A stretch of DNA of 64,000 bases from a candidate division Hyd24-12 bacterium UBA6080 (GTDB lineage: Bacteria > Fermentibacterota > Fermentibacteria > Fermentibacterales > JCC-6): NCBI GenBank assembly GCA_002436025.1, contig DIXM01000002.1, positions 558,001 through 622,000 of the forward strand, written 5' to 3'. Under the pieces are notes generated by a model. That model saw nothing but the letters and a program-made list of their open reading frames with translations, was not told where the DNA came from and searched no databases. Each line of letters begins with the position of its first letter. The stretch's first letter is position 1. Position numbers and translations under genes: made by a program. Positions 1 to 6,889 of the stretch are shown here, in pieces.

Positions 1-601
1 TCTTCCCGGGCAGGGTATGGAGGAGTGGCGCCTTGATCTCGAGCAGGCAATTCGCCTGGAGCCCGAGCACATCAGCTGTTACGAGCTGACGCTGGAACCG
101 GGCACCAGGATAGGCGACGCTGGCAACAAGGTCTGTGACTCATTGACTGCCGAAATGTTCATGGAGACCCACAGAACACTCACAGGGGCTGGCTTTCATC
201 ACTACGAAGTATCCAACTACGCCCGCCCGGGAAGGGAATCGAGACACAACCAGGCGTACTGGGAGAGAAGGCCCTACCATGGCGCTGGTCCCTCCGCCCA
301 CGGTTTCACGGGAACGACAAGGTACTGGAACACAAAGGACACCGGCCTCTACATCGAACAGACCCAAAGGGGCGTCCTTCCCCGGCAGGGATGGGAGACC
401 ATCACAAAAGATCAGGCGATAAGGGAAGAGGTCATGCTCGGCCTCAGGACATCAAGAGGGGTGAGGGCCGGCATCCTTCCGGAAAAGGTGGTTGACAGGC
501 TTGTCGAAGCCGGACGGTTGCAGAGGAACGGAGCGATGGTGTCGCCCACGCCCGAGGGAATGCTCTGGGCAGACGGCATGGCGGACGAGCTAACCGAGTG
601 A
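1..601 (+). CDS. hemW: HemW-like radical SAM protein, C-terminal part (5' end outside window)
   Basis: The reading frame is open from base 2, so the gene starts upstream and only its C-terminal ~200 residues are here. The first residues read LPGQ followed by an acidic helix, then HISCYELTLEPGT, which is the hallmark continuation of the HemW/coproporphyrinogen-oxidase-like family after its radical SAM core. The Cys motif that binds the 4Fe-4S cluster is therefore outside the window. A NQAYWERRPYHGAGPSAHG segment and a C-terminal winged-helix-like region ending in a short acidic tail also fit HemW. Members act as haem chaperones or haem-inserting factors rather than as true oxidases; which applies here cannot be read from the sequence. 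The gene ends 56 bases before the promoter of the tRNA. Confidence 0.85.
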   Translation, partial: LPGQGMEEWRLDLEQAIRLEPEHISCYELTLEPGTRIGDAGNKVCDSLTAEMFMETHRTLTGAGFHHYEVSNYARPGRESRHNQAYWERRPYHGAGPSAHGFTGTTRYWNTKDTGLYIEQTQRGVLPRQGWETITKDQAIREEVMLGLRTSRGVRAGILPEKVVDRLVEAGRLQRNGAMVSPTPEGMLWADGMADELTE

Positions 602-657
602 GCCCGTCCAGACGCCTTAATCCCCTCGGAGTTCTTGAGGGAGATGCAGCATGAAGT

Positions 658-686
658 TTGACGCACGGGAACCGTTTTACCATAAT
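658..686 (+). promoter_or_regulatory. sigma70-type promoter of tRNA-Arg
   Basis: A TTGACG -35 box (658-663) and CATAAT -10 box (681-686) are separated by exactly 17 bases. The predicted start near 693 lies about 9 bases upstream of the mature tRNA 5' end. The boxes are seen in the sequence; promoter activity is inferred. Confidence 0.7.
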
Positions 687-701
687 TGCCACCTGTCCGG
701 T

Positions 702-769
<68 letters not shown>

Positions 770-778
<9 letters not shown>

Positions 779-794
779 GATCGAGAAAAGGTCG
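770..794 (+). repeat. Left copy of 25-bp direct repeat (att-like, tRNA 3' end)
   Basis: The last 9 bases of tRNA-Arg including CCA, plus the next 16 bases, recur without mismatch at 2603-2627. The flanking bases differ immediately on both sides (A769 against C2602, G795 against T2628). A repeat that starts inside the acceptor stem and runs past CCA is the usual footprint of element integration at a tRNA 3' end. Confidence 0.8.
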
Positions 795-807
795 GTTCAT
801 CACCATT

Positions 808-829
808 AAGGGGGGCACCCCCTTGTTTT
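808..829 (+). terminator. Rho-independent terminator downstream of tRNA-Arg
   Basis: A perfect 7-bp stem, AAGGGGG (808-814) with CCCCCTT (818-824), has a 3-base loop and is followed by GTTTT. It is correctly placed to end the tRNA transcript. Confidence 0.7.
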
Positions 830-857
830 GTAACGGTGTGGCTTTTCGTCTTTGCTG

Positions 858-1886
858 TCAGCCGTCGTTGAAGCTGTTCTGGAAATCCTCAATCACGCTT
901 AAAACCTCATCGAATTCTGGGACTTCTCCAAAGAACATCTCCCTGCTCATCGCCACGTAGTCCCTGCGCCATTCCGCTTCTCGCTCCGGTTGCGGGACCA
1001 GTCTTAGTTTCCCTCGGATCAGAGTACTGTAATCCATCCAGGACCAATTGAAGTAAACCTCGCGGTGATGCGCTGCACGTCTGAAAACATCCTCCCGCTT
1101 TGCAGCTCTCTCTGCCACACTGCTACTGATAAGGCACCAAAGATCGTAGTAGTGCCGCGCCAGACGAAAGGGTCTCTTTCTGTCCGGAGGGCGTTGTGTC
1201 TCCTCATGCAAAAGCATGGCTTTCTCCCAGAAAGTTCTCTCGGCAGCAAGCGCCCTGACTCTGAATACACTCGGGCCGAGAATGCCGGGGAAGGCATCGT
1301 ACAGGAAAGGATGTACCTCCATTGTCTCAACGGGCTCATTGTCAGACCTGGCCCCCATTTCGATCTTCACCAACTGTTGGATGTAGCTATCTTTTTGAGC
1401 AATGGCTGACGGATAGGTGAAGAGCAGGGTCTGACCATCCGGATCATCTTCAGGTGAAGCCGGGCGGAGATCCCAAAGGCCTGAACCGGAAAGAGAGGCG
1501 CCGATGCGCTCCGCCAGCAATGGGGCCAAGTCGCCATGGATTCTTCCCTGAGCCGTTTCCTTCATTGCCTCAAGACGCTTTCTCCTTTGTTTGTTGCTTG
1601 GGGCATCTTCCGGGCTCTCACCACTTCCGAAACCCAGAAAGCCTTTATCGATCACGATATCAATATCCTCGGAGAACCTTTTGATCAGGCCCCAGCACTT
1701 TGAAAGCGATGTGCCACCTTTGAAGGTGAGGTTATCTCCCCATCCCGGGATACTGAACATTTCCCGCAGGATCCAGCAGACCCAGAAATCCTTTTCTATG
1801 GAAACAGGAGGGAGGCCCAGAGTGTTGCCGGCCTGCTCGCATATCAAACGGCGCCGTTCCGCTGCCTGAAGAAGATACCCTGTCAT
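858..1886 (-). CDS. abiEii: AbiEii/AbiGii-family nucleotidyltransferase toxin
   Basis: This 342-residue protein is the probable toxin of a type IV (AbiE) toxin-antitoxin and phage-defence pair. Family toxins are nucleotidyltransferases that modify RNA targets such as tRNA. The visible motifs are EKDFWV (31-36), KGGTSLSK (56-63) and RFSEDIDI (70-77). The GG-S plus D-x-D arrangement is the pol-beta-like active site. The start chosen is the ATG at 1886: it lies two bases after the antitoxin stop codon and has a GGAGAGG ribosome site 10 bases upstream. A longer frame to 1934 would overlap the antitoxin. The gene is second in a two-gene operon and ends just inside the tRNA-flanked element. Family assignment is firm; toxicity and target are inferred. 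Confidence 0.85.
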   Translation of the reverse strand: MTGYLLQAAERRRLICEQAGNTLGLPPVSIEKDFWVCWILREMFSIPGWGDNLTFKGGTSLSKCWGLIKRFSEDIDIVIDKGFLGFGSGESPEDAPSNKQRRKRLEAMKETAQGRIHGDLAPLLAERIGASLSGSGLWDLRPASPEDDPDGQTLLFTYPSAIAQKDSYIQQLVKIEMGARSDNEPVETMEVHPFLYDAFPGILGPSVFRVRALAAERTFWEKAMLLHEETQRPPDRKRPFRLARHYYDLWCLISSSVAERAAKREDVFRRAAHHREVYFNWSWMDYSTLIRGKLRLVPQPEREAEWRRDYVAMSREMFFGEVPEFDEVLSVIEDFQNSFNDG

Positions 1887-1888
1887 GG

Positions 1889-2497
1889 CTACTGATCCTC
1901 TCCGCAGAGATATCTGATGATCTCTGCGATCCATATCGGTGCATGGCGTATGTCCCTTTTAAGGATAGCCATGCTTTTCCTGTCCAGTCGTTCCCGTAGG
2001 AGAGAGACGATCCTGCTGTCAATATTCTTCTGACCCAGCCATCGAAGTGCCTGGATGACGGTTCCACTGATCCTGCCCGCTGTCGTCATGTTTTTTGGCG
2101 TGGTTCGCCTCATTTCGATGCTCAGGCTGCCGATCTTCAGTTTTCTTGCAGGACCGTCGGTCAGAAACACGATCTTCATAGGAACCTGCTCACTCAATCC
2201 AAGCAGGTTGGCCGCATAGGCGCCCGAAGGTTGAAGGCGTACTGCATCCCTTTCTTCAAGAGCACCCTTGATTCTCTCAACTGAAGGCGCAAGGATTCCG
2301 AGAATAGGGTCTTCACGAGGGTATTCGTAGAGTCCCCTGGCAATCTGTCTGATCGTGCCATTTCGCTTGTATCTCATCAGCGTTGTTGCCACTGCCGTTC
2401 TGCTTCCCAGATCCATGAAGTGAGTCGGAGTGAATACCCAACCCTTACCATGGCCTGTAATCCTGCTATATATTTTACTGTCAACAGAATGTGCCAT
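1889..2497 (-). CDS. abiEi: AbiEi-type antitoxin / DUF6088 transcriptional repressor
   Basis: This 202-residue protein is the probable antitoxin and autorepressor. It opens with an N-terminal winged-helix-like region containing GHGKGWVFTP and DLGSRTAVATTL. Next come RQIARGLYEYPR and then RLQPSGAYAANLLGLSEQVP, the pattern of the DUF6088 group found with AbiEii toxins. The ATG at 2497 is preferred because it has an AAAGGA ribosome site five bases upstream. An upstream start at 2551 would lie inside the promoter described next. The gene is followed after 2 bases by the toxin start, so the two are translated together. In characterised AbiE systems the antitoxin binds inverted repeats in its own promoter, which matches the palindrome at 2519-2540. 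Neutralisation of this toxin is inferred. Confidence 0.8.
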   Translation of the reverse strand: MAHSVDSKIYSRITGHGKGWVFTPTHFMDLGSRTAVATTLMRYKRNGTIRQIARGLYEYPREDPILGILAPSVERIKGALEERDAVRLQPSGAYAANLLGLSEQVPMKIVFLTDGPARKLKIGSLSIEMRRTTPKNMTTAGRISGTVIQALRWLGQKNIDSRIVSLLRERLDRKSMAILKRDIRHAPIWIAEIIRYLCGEDQ

Positions 2498-2518
2498 TGT
2501 TATCCTTTCGTATATGCC

Positions 2519-2551
2519 ACAAATAGTAGTACTTATTTGTTGCGCGGTCAA
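2519..2551 (-). promoter_or_regulatory. abiE promoter with overlapping palindromic operator
   Basis: On the minus strand, TTGACC (2551-2546) and TACTAT (2528-2523) are separated by 17 bases and form a good sigma70 promoter. A palindrome at 2519-2540, with 7-bp arms ACAAATA/TATTTGT, covers the -10 box and most of the spacer. A repressor bound there would block transcription. The antitoxin is the obvious candidate, by analogy with known AbiEi autoregulation. Confidence 0.6.
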
Positions 2552-2602
2552 GACCTGCCTCCGAACCTTCTTCGGAGAGACGGTTCAAACTGCGTCCAAC
2601 AC

Positions 2603-2627
2603 GGGGCACCAGATCGAGAAAAGGTCG
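2603..2627 (+). repeat. Right copy of 25-bp direct repeat (att-like)
   Basis: This exact copy of 770-794 contains the tRNA-Arg tail GGGGCACCA and the 16 bases that follow. Its last bases form most of the left arm of the hairpin at 2621-2653. It marks the probable right end of the AbiE-bearing insertion. Confidence 0.8.
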
Positions 2628-2653
2628 TTTGGGGAAAGCCCGACGACCTTTTT
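2617..2653. terminator. Bidirectional terminator (hipA end; possible ancestral tRNA terminator)
   Basis: An 8-bp stem AAGGTCGT (2621-2628) pairs with ACGACCTT (2643-2650), with extra GGG/CCC pairing inside. It is followed by TTTTT on the plus strand and by TTTT on the minus strand. On the minus strand it lies 19 bases past the hipA stop. On the plus strand it sits 9 bases after a displaced CCA, where the terminator of an uninterrupted tRNA-Arg would be. Confidence 0.65.
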
Positions 2654-2671
2654 CAGCACATGAAAGCAATG

Positions 2672-3919
2672 CTACATGCTTAACGCTTTCTGAAGGTCTT
2701 CATGTTCGAATGCGGACGACATTCGTTCGATCTCGGAGGGCGAAAGCCCGTAGCCGGAAGCAACATCCCTCCATCCAGATACGGCCTTTGCAATGCTCCT
2801 GATATGCCCCTTCGCATCAGCAACTCCGACATTGAAGTATTCCGCAACGTCGAGGGTCAGATCAATGGATGCAGTCTGATCATCGATGTCGATCGCTGAA
2901 GTAAGTATCCTGGGGGCAATGTCCACTGGCGTAGGGTTCAGGTCGAATGCCGGGGACAAAACCCAGCCACTTCGGTTGTGGAGAAGGAATCCATGATTTC
3001 TCATATGGTCGTCCACATTGGATATCAGAACCGTGTAAACGATCCTTTTCCACAGTTCGTGAAGGTCCCGGTCGGGAAATGCTCCGTGCGCTTTGATCCG
3101 GTCTGCAAGTTCGAGGTAACTGTGCGTTTCATTGTCCTTAGCTGAGATCATGCTCATTCCTGACAGGAATGGGATCCGGATCCTTTCCTTTCTGTCAAAT
3201 CGCTTCAGGATCAAGACCTGTCTGCCGTCGATCTGCTGAAGCCCTCTTTCAGGAACCGTGATTCCCGACCTCTCCGCAAGAGCAAGGGCAACCGCTTCCC
3301 ATGTGATTCTGTTATAGCCGTCGGCGGAACTGGGAAACTTCGCGATGAAGAGTTGAGAGTCCTTTCTGACGGATGCTTTCGGCTGTGCTCCCCCCAGGGA
3401 TGAGCTCGGTGCGAGAAGGAGCCTGAGCTCTTCGCTCGACTCCTCATCACGCAACAGGCTGTCCGAAGCGGCAAGCAGTTTTGGCAGTTCAACCATTGGC
3501 GGGATGCTCGCGCCCGTACCCAGCGCCAGGAACGGACCACCCTCCGTCAACGAGAACCTCAAAGCACCCGTTCGGGCTTCATCGTTCACCCCGAGCAGAA
3601 AGTCGATTTCCCTTAGTGTCCGGGGAGTCGCGCCTTTCTCCCTGTCCGCCCTCAGCGTGGCCCGGCGTATCAGAGTCCGACCCCATCTGTCAGGAGCAGA
3701 ATCTCCGATTGCCCCGAAGACCGGAAGTCCCTCTCTTGTGTTGTGTGATCTTTCCTCAACCGACAAGGCGGGTTCAAGGGCGAAACAGGCCGGGGATGCA
3801 AGCCATGAGCCGGAGTACTCAAATGTTGCGCTCTCCATTCGTCCCCGGACATGGATCCACATCCGGCCCACTTGTACGGCTCTGCCTTCCAGATCGATGT
3901 AGACGAACACCGGGTTCAT
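2672..3919 (-). CDS. hipA: HipA-family serine/threonine kinase toxin
   Basis: This 415-residue protein is the kinase toxin of a type II HipBA-like pair. Characterised HipA kinases phosphorylate aminoacyl-tRNA synthetases and induce dormancy. Order of elements: an N-terminal couple_hipA-type domain with DSAPDRWGR near 75; the Gly-rich P-loop region SSLGGAQPKA (173-182), whose Ser174 corresponds to the autophosphorylated serine; RFD(K) near 240-243; the catalytic segment NVDDHMRNHG (301-310); and the Mg-binding segment AFDLNP (324-329). All key kinase residues are present, so it is probably active. It follows the hipB-like gene with one base between them and ends before the hairpin at 2617-2653. 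The target substrate is unknown. Confidence 0.9.
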   Translation of the reverse strand: MNPVFVYIDLEGRAVQVGRMWIHVRGRMESATFEYSGSWLASPACFALEPALSVEERSHNTREGLPVFGAIGDSAPDRWGRTLIRRATLRADREKGATPRTLREIDFLLGVNDEARTGALRFSLTEGGPFLALGTGASIPPMVELPKLLAASDSLLRDEESSEELRLLLAPSSSLGGAQPKASVRKDSQLFIAKFPSSADGYNRITWEAVALALAERSGITVPERGLQQIDGRQVLILKRFDRKERIRIPFLSGMSMISAKDNETHSYLELADRIKAHGAFPDRDLHELWKRIVYTVLISNVDDHMRNHGFLLHNRSGWVLSPAFDLNPTPVDIAPRILTSAIDIDDQTASIDLTLDVAEYFNVGVADAKGHIRSIAKAVSGWRDVASGYGLSPSEIERMSSAFEHEDLQKALSM

Positions 3920-3920
3920 C

Positions 3921-4250
3921 TCACTCCTTCTTCACTGCTCTTTCACGAATTCTCTGCGGAAGCTGTTCTTCTTCGAGCATTCTTCCCAGCAGATCGTACT
4001 GTGGGTCAGCGAGACCGTCCAACCTGTCAAGAAGATCAAGTGCCATCAGAACCGAACCGATCACTCCGATGGAGACACCGGGATCACCCTTTTCCAGCTT
4101 TGACAGCGTTACTCTGCTGATACCAGCCCTTTCGGCGACAAGTGCCGTGGGAAGCCTTCTGCGTCGTCTGGCATCCCTGATGTCCTGCCCGAGCTTTCGG
4201 ATGGCCCTTTGGACGGGTATCGGCCTTTTGAGATCGAGGGTTCGAGTCAT
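3921..4250 (-). CDS. hipB: HipB-like Xre-family antitoxin/repressor
   Basis: This 109-residue HTH protein lies directly upstream of hipA. The Xre helix-turn-helix covers about residues 34-62, with VAERAGISRVTLSKLEKG, and a helical C-terminal half follows. The gene order antitoxin-toxin with a one-base gap fits HipBA autoregulation. The ATG at 4250 has AAAGGA nine bases upstream; an in-frame GTG at 4253 is a possible alternative. Residues about 52-109 are also encoded, with 14 mismatches in 176 bases, by a decayed copy at 5601-5795. Binding to HipA is inferred from the family and the operon, not seen directly. Confidence 0.85.
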   Translation of the reverse strand: MTRTLDLKRPIPVQRAIRKLGQDIRDARRRRRLPTALVAERAGISRVTLSKLEKGDPGVSIGVIGSVLMALDLLDRLDGLADPQYDLLGRMLEEEQLPQRIRERAVKKE

Positions 4251-4271
4251 CACGCATAATCCTTTACGCAA

Positions 4272-4302
4272 ACTATACTGTACTGTAACCTTTGTATTGT
4301 AA
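4272..4302 (-). promoter_or_regulatory. Possible hipBA promoter region
   Basis: On the minus strand, TATAGT (4277-4272) lies 21 bases upstream of the hipB start, with TTACAA (4302-4297) as a poorly spaced -35 box (19 bases). The AT-rich stretch 4270-4315 contains imperfect inverted repeats around TATAC/GTATA that could serve as HipB operators. The evidence is weak. Confidence 0.3.
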
Positions 4303-4418
4303 GTTATACTTATCACAAAAGCAAGAGCTTCACCTGTGATTCCTGCATGGGATCTCATCTCTCTGCGGGTGCTGTCAGTCGAATACCGTCCATCAGGGGG
4401 CAACAGATAGAGATTAGG

Positions 4419-4446
4419 CCGCCGGGAGCAGAACCGGCGGTCTTTT
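4419..4446 (+). terminator. Orphan rho-independent terminator
   Basis: A perfect 7-bp GC stem, CCGCCGG (4419-4425) with CCGGCGG (4434-4440), is followed by TCTTTT. No plus-strand gene precedes it back to the divergent hipB promoter. It may end a small RNA made from 4320-4420, shield the next promoter from read-through, or be a relic. Confidence 0.55.
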
Positions 4447-4473
4447 GTCATTTACGGTCGTGTGAATGCCGTA

Positions 4474-4517
4474 TTGACAAATCCCAAAATGGGAAGAAAT
4501 ATTCCCAATATGGGAAG
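4474..4517 (+). promoter_or_regulatory. MNT/HEPN promoter with two palindromic operators
   Basis: A perfect TTGACA -35 box (4474-4479) is followed, 18 bases on, by the weak -10 candidate AATATT (4498-4503). One palindrome, CCC-AAAAT-GGG (4483-4493), lies in the spacer. A second, TTCCCA-ATA-TGGGAA (4502-4516), covers the start point. The paired operators suggest autorepression by the winged-helix domain of the following protein. Confidence 0.55.
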
Positions 4518-5175
4518 AAACTCTTTGGAAGCACTGAAGCCGGATGATAGCCAGCCTGCCCGAAAAAGGGATGAACTGCCTTCACTCGGATTGGCAGAGG
4601 GGCTTTTTTCCAAAGTACAACTGAGGGTACTCGCCCTGTTGTTCGGTCAGCCCGAAAGGGGCTTTCAGGGGGCGGAGCTGATAAGGCTGGCAGGTTCCGG
4701 GGTAGGTGCGGTGCATCGCGAACTGACCCGTCTTGTTTCGAGCGGCATTGTTTCGGTTCAGCCGCTTGGACGCCAGAAAATCTACAGCGCCAACAGGGAA
4801 TCACCCATTTATGGGGAGCTTCATGGTCTAATCGTGAAAACCGTTGGTCTTTCGCAGCCTCTGAGAGATGCGCTGGAACCTTTCGTTGACAGGATTAAGT
4901 ACGCTTTCATATACGGCTCAACTGCAAGAGGCGATGACACTGCGGCGAGTGATGTGGACCTGATGATTATCGGCGATGAGTTGGCCTATCCCGAAGTGCT
5001 CGCCGCACTGCTTCCGGTGGAAAAGGCCATCGGGAGGACAGTGAGCGTAAACCTTATGAATAGTGAAGAGTTTGGAAGACGCCTTCTGAGAAGCGATTCA
5101 TTCATTACAAGGGTCATGTCACTGGAGAAAATCACACTTCTGGGGTCTCTTGATGGAATTGAAACAGCTCGATAA
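4510..5175 (+). CDS. Winged-helix + MNT nucleotidyltransferase (antitoxin of HEPN/MNT pair)
   Basis: This 221-residue protein fuses an N-terminal ArsR/MarR-like winged helix (about 30-95) to a minimal nucleotidyltransferase domain. The catalytic signature is YGSTARGDDTAASDVDL: GS at 136-137 and the D-x-D pair at 148/150. In HEPN/MNT pairs the MNT partner AMPylates or otherwise silences the HEPN RNase toxin. The fused DNA-binding domain suggests that it also represses its own operon through the palindromes at 4483-4516. The start is uncertain. A GTG at 4462 lies upstream of the promoter and is unlikely. The ATG at 4510 coincides with the predicted transcription start, so the mRNA may be leaderless. 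The 3' end overlaps the next gene by 23 bases. Confidence 0.75.
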   Translation: MGRNSLEALKPDDSQPARKRDELPSLGLAEGLFSKVQLRVLALLFGQPERGFQGAELIRLAGSGVGAVHRELTRLVSSGIVSVQPLGRQKIYSANRESPIYGELHGLIVKTVGLSQPLRDALEPFVDRIKYAFIYGSTARGDDTAASDVDLMIIGDELAYPEVLAALLPVEKAIGRTVSVNLMNSEEFGRRLLRSDSFITRVMSLEKITLLGSLDGIETAR

Positions 5176-5572
5176 TCTTGTGCGAACCGGAAGCCTGAAG
5201 CACGAGCCGGTGATCTGGGCCGAATACGATGGTTTGGTTGTTTCGGGCAGGAAAAGGCTCACTGACGCCGACAATGAATCCCTGGCTTTTGAGAGCCGAT
5301 TCGATCTTGCGTACAATGGGGCGTTTTCTCTTGCCCTCGCAGCACTTCGTTGGCATGGCTTCCGTCCTGAGAACAGGTACGTGGTCTTTCATGTTATTCC
5401 ACAGACACTTAATCTCGGTCCGGAGGTGTGGAGAACCCTTGCCGAGTGCCACAGGCGAAGGAACTCAGCCGAATATGAAGGCTTCCTGGAGATTGACCGA
5501 CAACTTCTGAACGACCTTATCGCTGCAGCGGGACAAGTGATGATAGCCGTGGAGGCTCTGCCAAGCGGTTAG
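5153..5572 (+). CDS. HEPN-domain protein (probable RNase toxin of HEPN/MNT pair)
   Basis: This 139-residue, mostly helical protein directly follows and overlaps the MNT gene, the usual order for such pairs. The C-terminal half has CHRRRNSAEYEG, which corresponds to the HEPN R-x4-6-H region. The usual RNase histidine is not evident there, and a Tyr occupies the region, as in several HEPN subfamilies paired with winged-helix MNT proteins. The ATG at 5153 was preferred to the TTG at 5150. The strong overlap implies translational coupling. The gene ends about 30 bases before the hipB remnant. Toxin activity is inferred from context. Confidence 0.65.
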   Translation: MELKQLDNLVRTGSLKHEPVIWAEYDGLVVSGRKRLTDADNESLAFESRFDLAYNGAFSLALAALRWHGFRPENRYVVFHVIPQTLNLGPEVWRTLAECHRRRNSAEYEGFLEIDRQLLNDLIAAAGQVMIAVEALPSG

Positions 5573-5600
5573 GGATCACCCATCCAAGAGCAAAGCTTTC

Positions 5601-5795
5601 CTATCTATTGTTTCTGCTTCGAATTCTTTGCGGCAGGCGTTCCTGTTCGAGCATTTTTCCCAGCAGATCGTACTGTGGGTCAGCGAGATCGTCCAACCTA
5701 TCAAGAAGATCAAGTGCCGTCAGAACCGAACCGATCACTCCGATGGAGACACCAGGATCACCCTTTTCCAGCTTTGACAGTGCTGCTCTGCTGAT
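5601..5795 (-). pseudogene. Decayed second copy of hipB (C-terminal fragment)
   Basis: Bases 5620-5795 match 3946-4121 of hipB over 176 positions without gaps and with about 14 mismatches counted by eye. The minus-strand frame is intact from ISRAALSKLEKG to its own stop at 5601. It ends in RIRSRNNR instead of RIRERAVKKE. The N-terminal half, including most of the helix-turn-helix and any start codon, is missing: similarity stops abruptly at 5795. The two copies are direct repeats bracketing the MNT/HEPN pair. The fragment is probably non-functional, left by duplication or by insertion-deletion in the island. Confidence 0.8.
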
Positions 5796-5812
5796 TACTG
5801 TTTTTCAAGGTA

Positions 5813-5841
5813 TTGCGAAAACCGGGAGTGTGCCGTATATC
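5813..5841 (+). promoter_or_regulatory. Promoter of the selenoprotein gene
   Basis: TTGCGA (5813-5818) and TATATC (5836-5841) are separated by 17 bases, and the predicted start is about 28 bases upstream of the ATG. The promoter begins 18 bases after the hipB remnant ends, so it marks the edge of the accessory island. Confidence 0.5.
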
Positions 5842-5876
5842 AACCGATGGTTTCAGTCGGAAAAAGGAGGTGTCTT

Positions 5877-6881
5877 ATGAGAATTGTGTTGCTTCTTCTT
5901 TTTGTCGCTTCGGTGGGTATCGCCACCGCAGCTGAGAGGGTGGTGCTTTTCGAGGAGTATACCCAGACCGGTTGAGGCTCGTGCGGAAGCAGCTGGTCAG
6001 CTGTTAAAGCTCTTGTAAACTCCTACATCACCTCCGGTCAGATAGCGCCTCAGATCCTTTTCGCCAACGGACCCGGCGCAAGTGCCTACGTTACGGCGCG
6101 TGACGCTCTGTACGGGTGGAACGCCACCCCTACGTTCCAGATCAACGGTGCCGCGCAACAGCTTGGCTGGAGCCAGGCCAATGTGCAGAACTACATCAAT
6201 GCTCAACTGGCTCTGCCCTGTTACGTTGACATCGAGACTAACGTTATCGGTGATGCGTCGGGCGGAACCGCCTACTACACCGTTACGATCGAGCAGGATC
6301 CGGGAGTCACTGGTGTGGTCAAGATCTGGTCGGCCATCGTTGAAAGCCATGAAATAGCAGGTTCAACCTACGGCGTTTACAACGGGCAGGAACTGATGTG
6401 GGAGCCCCGTGCCTGGCCCATGGGAGCTGCCGGAACCGTTATCGACATTACCGGACCCTATCCCAAGACCATCGATGTGTCCGGTACCTACACCCTGAAT
6501 CCAACCCTTCACACCTTCAACAACCTTGAAGTGGTTACCTACGTCCAGGCCAATACGGGAACTCACGCGGTGCTCAACGCCTCTTTCGAGGACCTTCCTG
6601 ACACTGCCACTGGCATTGAGGACTTCGAAGGTGCAACGCTCGGGTCACTTTCGATCAACGCATGGCCAAACCCCTCCACCGGCAGCCTCAGCGTGGCAAC
6701 ACTGCTGCCCGAGGGCGCCTCGGGTCAGGTCAGGATTTACAATACTGCCGGCCGTGTTGTTGCCTGTTTCGAGGCCGGTGGCGTTACACCGGTTACCATA
6801 GATGAGTCGGGTGTGTATTTCGCCCGTCTTGAAGCCGCGGGGAGCGAAGTTGTCCTGACTCGGTTCACCGTAGTCAGATAG
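5877..6881 (+). CDS. Probable selenoprotein: Omp28/thioredoxin-like secreted protein with U-x-x-C motif and C-terminal sorting domain
   Basis: Translation from the ATG at 5877, which has a near-perfect AGGAGGT ribosome site, gives a signal peptide (about 1-19) and VVLFEEYTQTG. An in-frame TGA at 5973-5975 (residue 33) follows, then GSCGSSW and an uninterrupted frame to 6881, 334 residues in all. Omp28-like thioredoxin-fold proteins have a CxxC motif after EE-T-TG, so the TGA falls exactly on the first Cys, giving U-G-S-C. A SECIS-like hairpin follows 12 bases later. The C-terminal ~75 residues (WPNPSTG onward) form a FlgD-like/Por-type sorting domain, implying export to the outer membrane or beyond. 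The role is probably extracytoplasmic thiol/disulfide or peroxide chemistry. The main alternatives are a nonsense mutation or a base-call error for TGC/TGT. Confidence 0.75.
5988..6005 (+). promoter_or_regulatory. Bacterial SECIS-like element
   Basis: AGCAGCT (5988-5994) pairs with AGCTGTT (5999-6005), 7 bp with one G-U, around a GGTC tetraloop. The loop begins 19 bases after the TGA. E. coli fdhF uses the same GGUC apical loop at nearly the same distance, and SelB contacts its G and U. Fold and spacing are seen by eye; SelB binding is inferred. Confidence 0.65.
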
Positions 6882-6889
6882 TACCCCGG

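Noticed and set aside
2580..2611. T-arm-like sequence (GGTTCAAAC) upstream of the right 25-bp repeat, suggesting a second truncated tRNA
   Set aside because: The distance from the T-loop-like TTC to CCA is five bases longer than in the real tRNA, and the stem does not pair. It is probably chance or decayed sequence.
5973..5975. TGA read as a true stop, making the downstream 300 codons a separate gene or a pseudogene
   Set aside because: The frame after the TGA has no good start until 6183, well inside the conserved fold. The frame is otherwise intact, and a SECIS-like hairpin with the right spacing follows. A base error remains possible.
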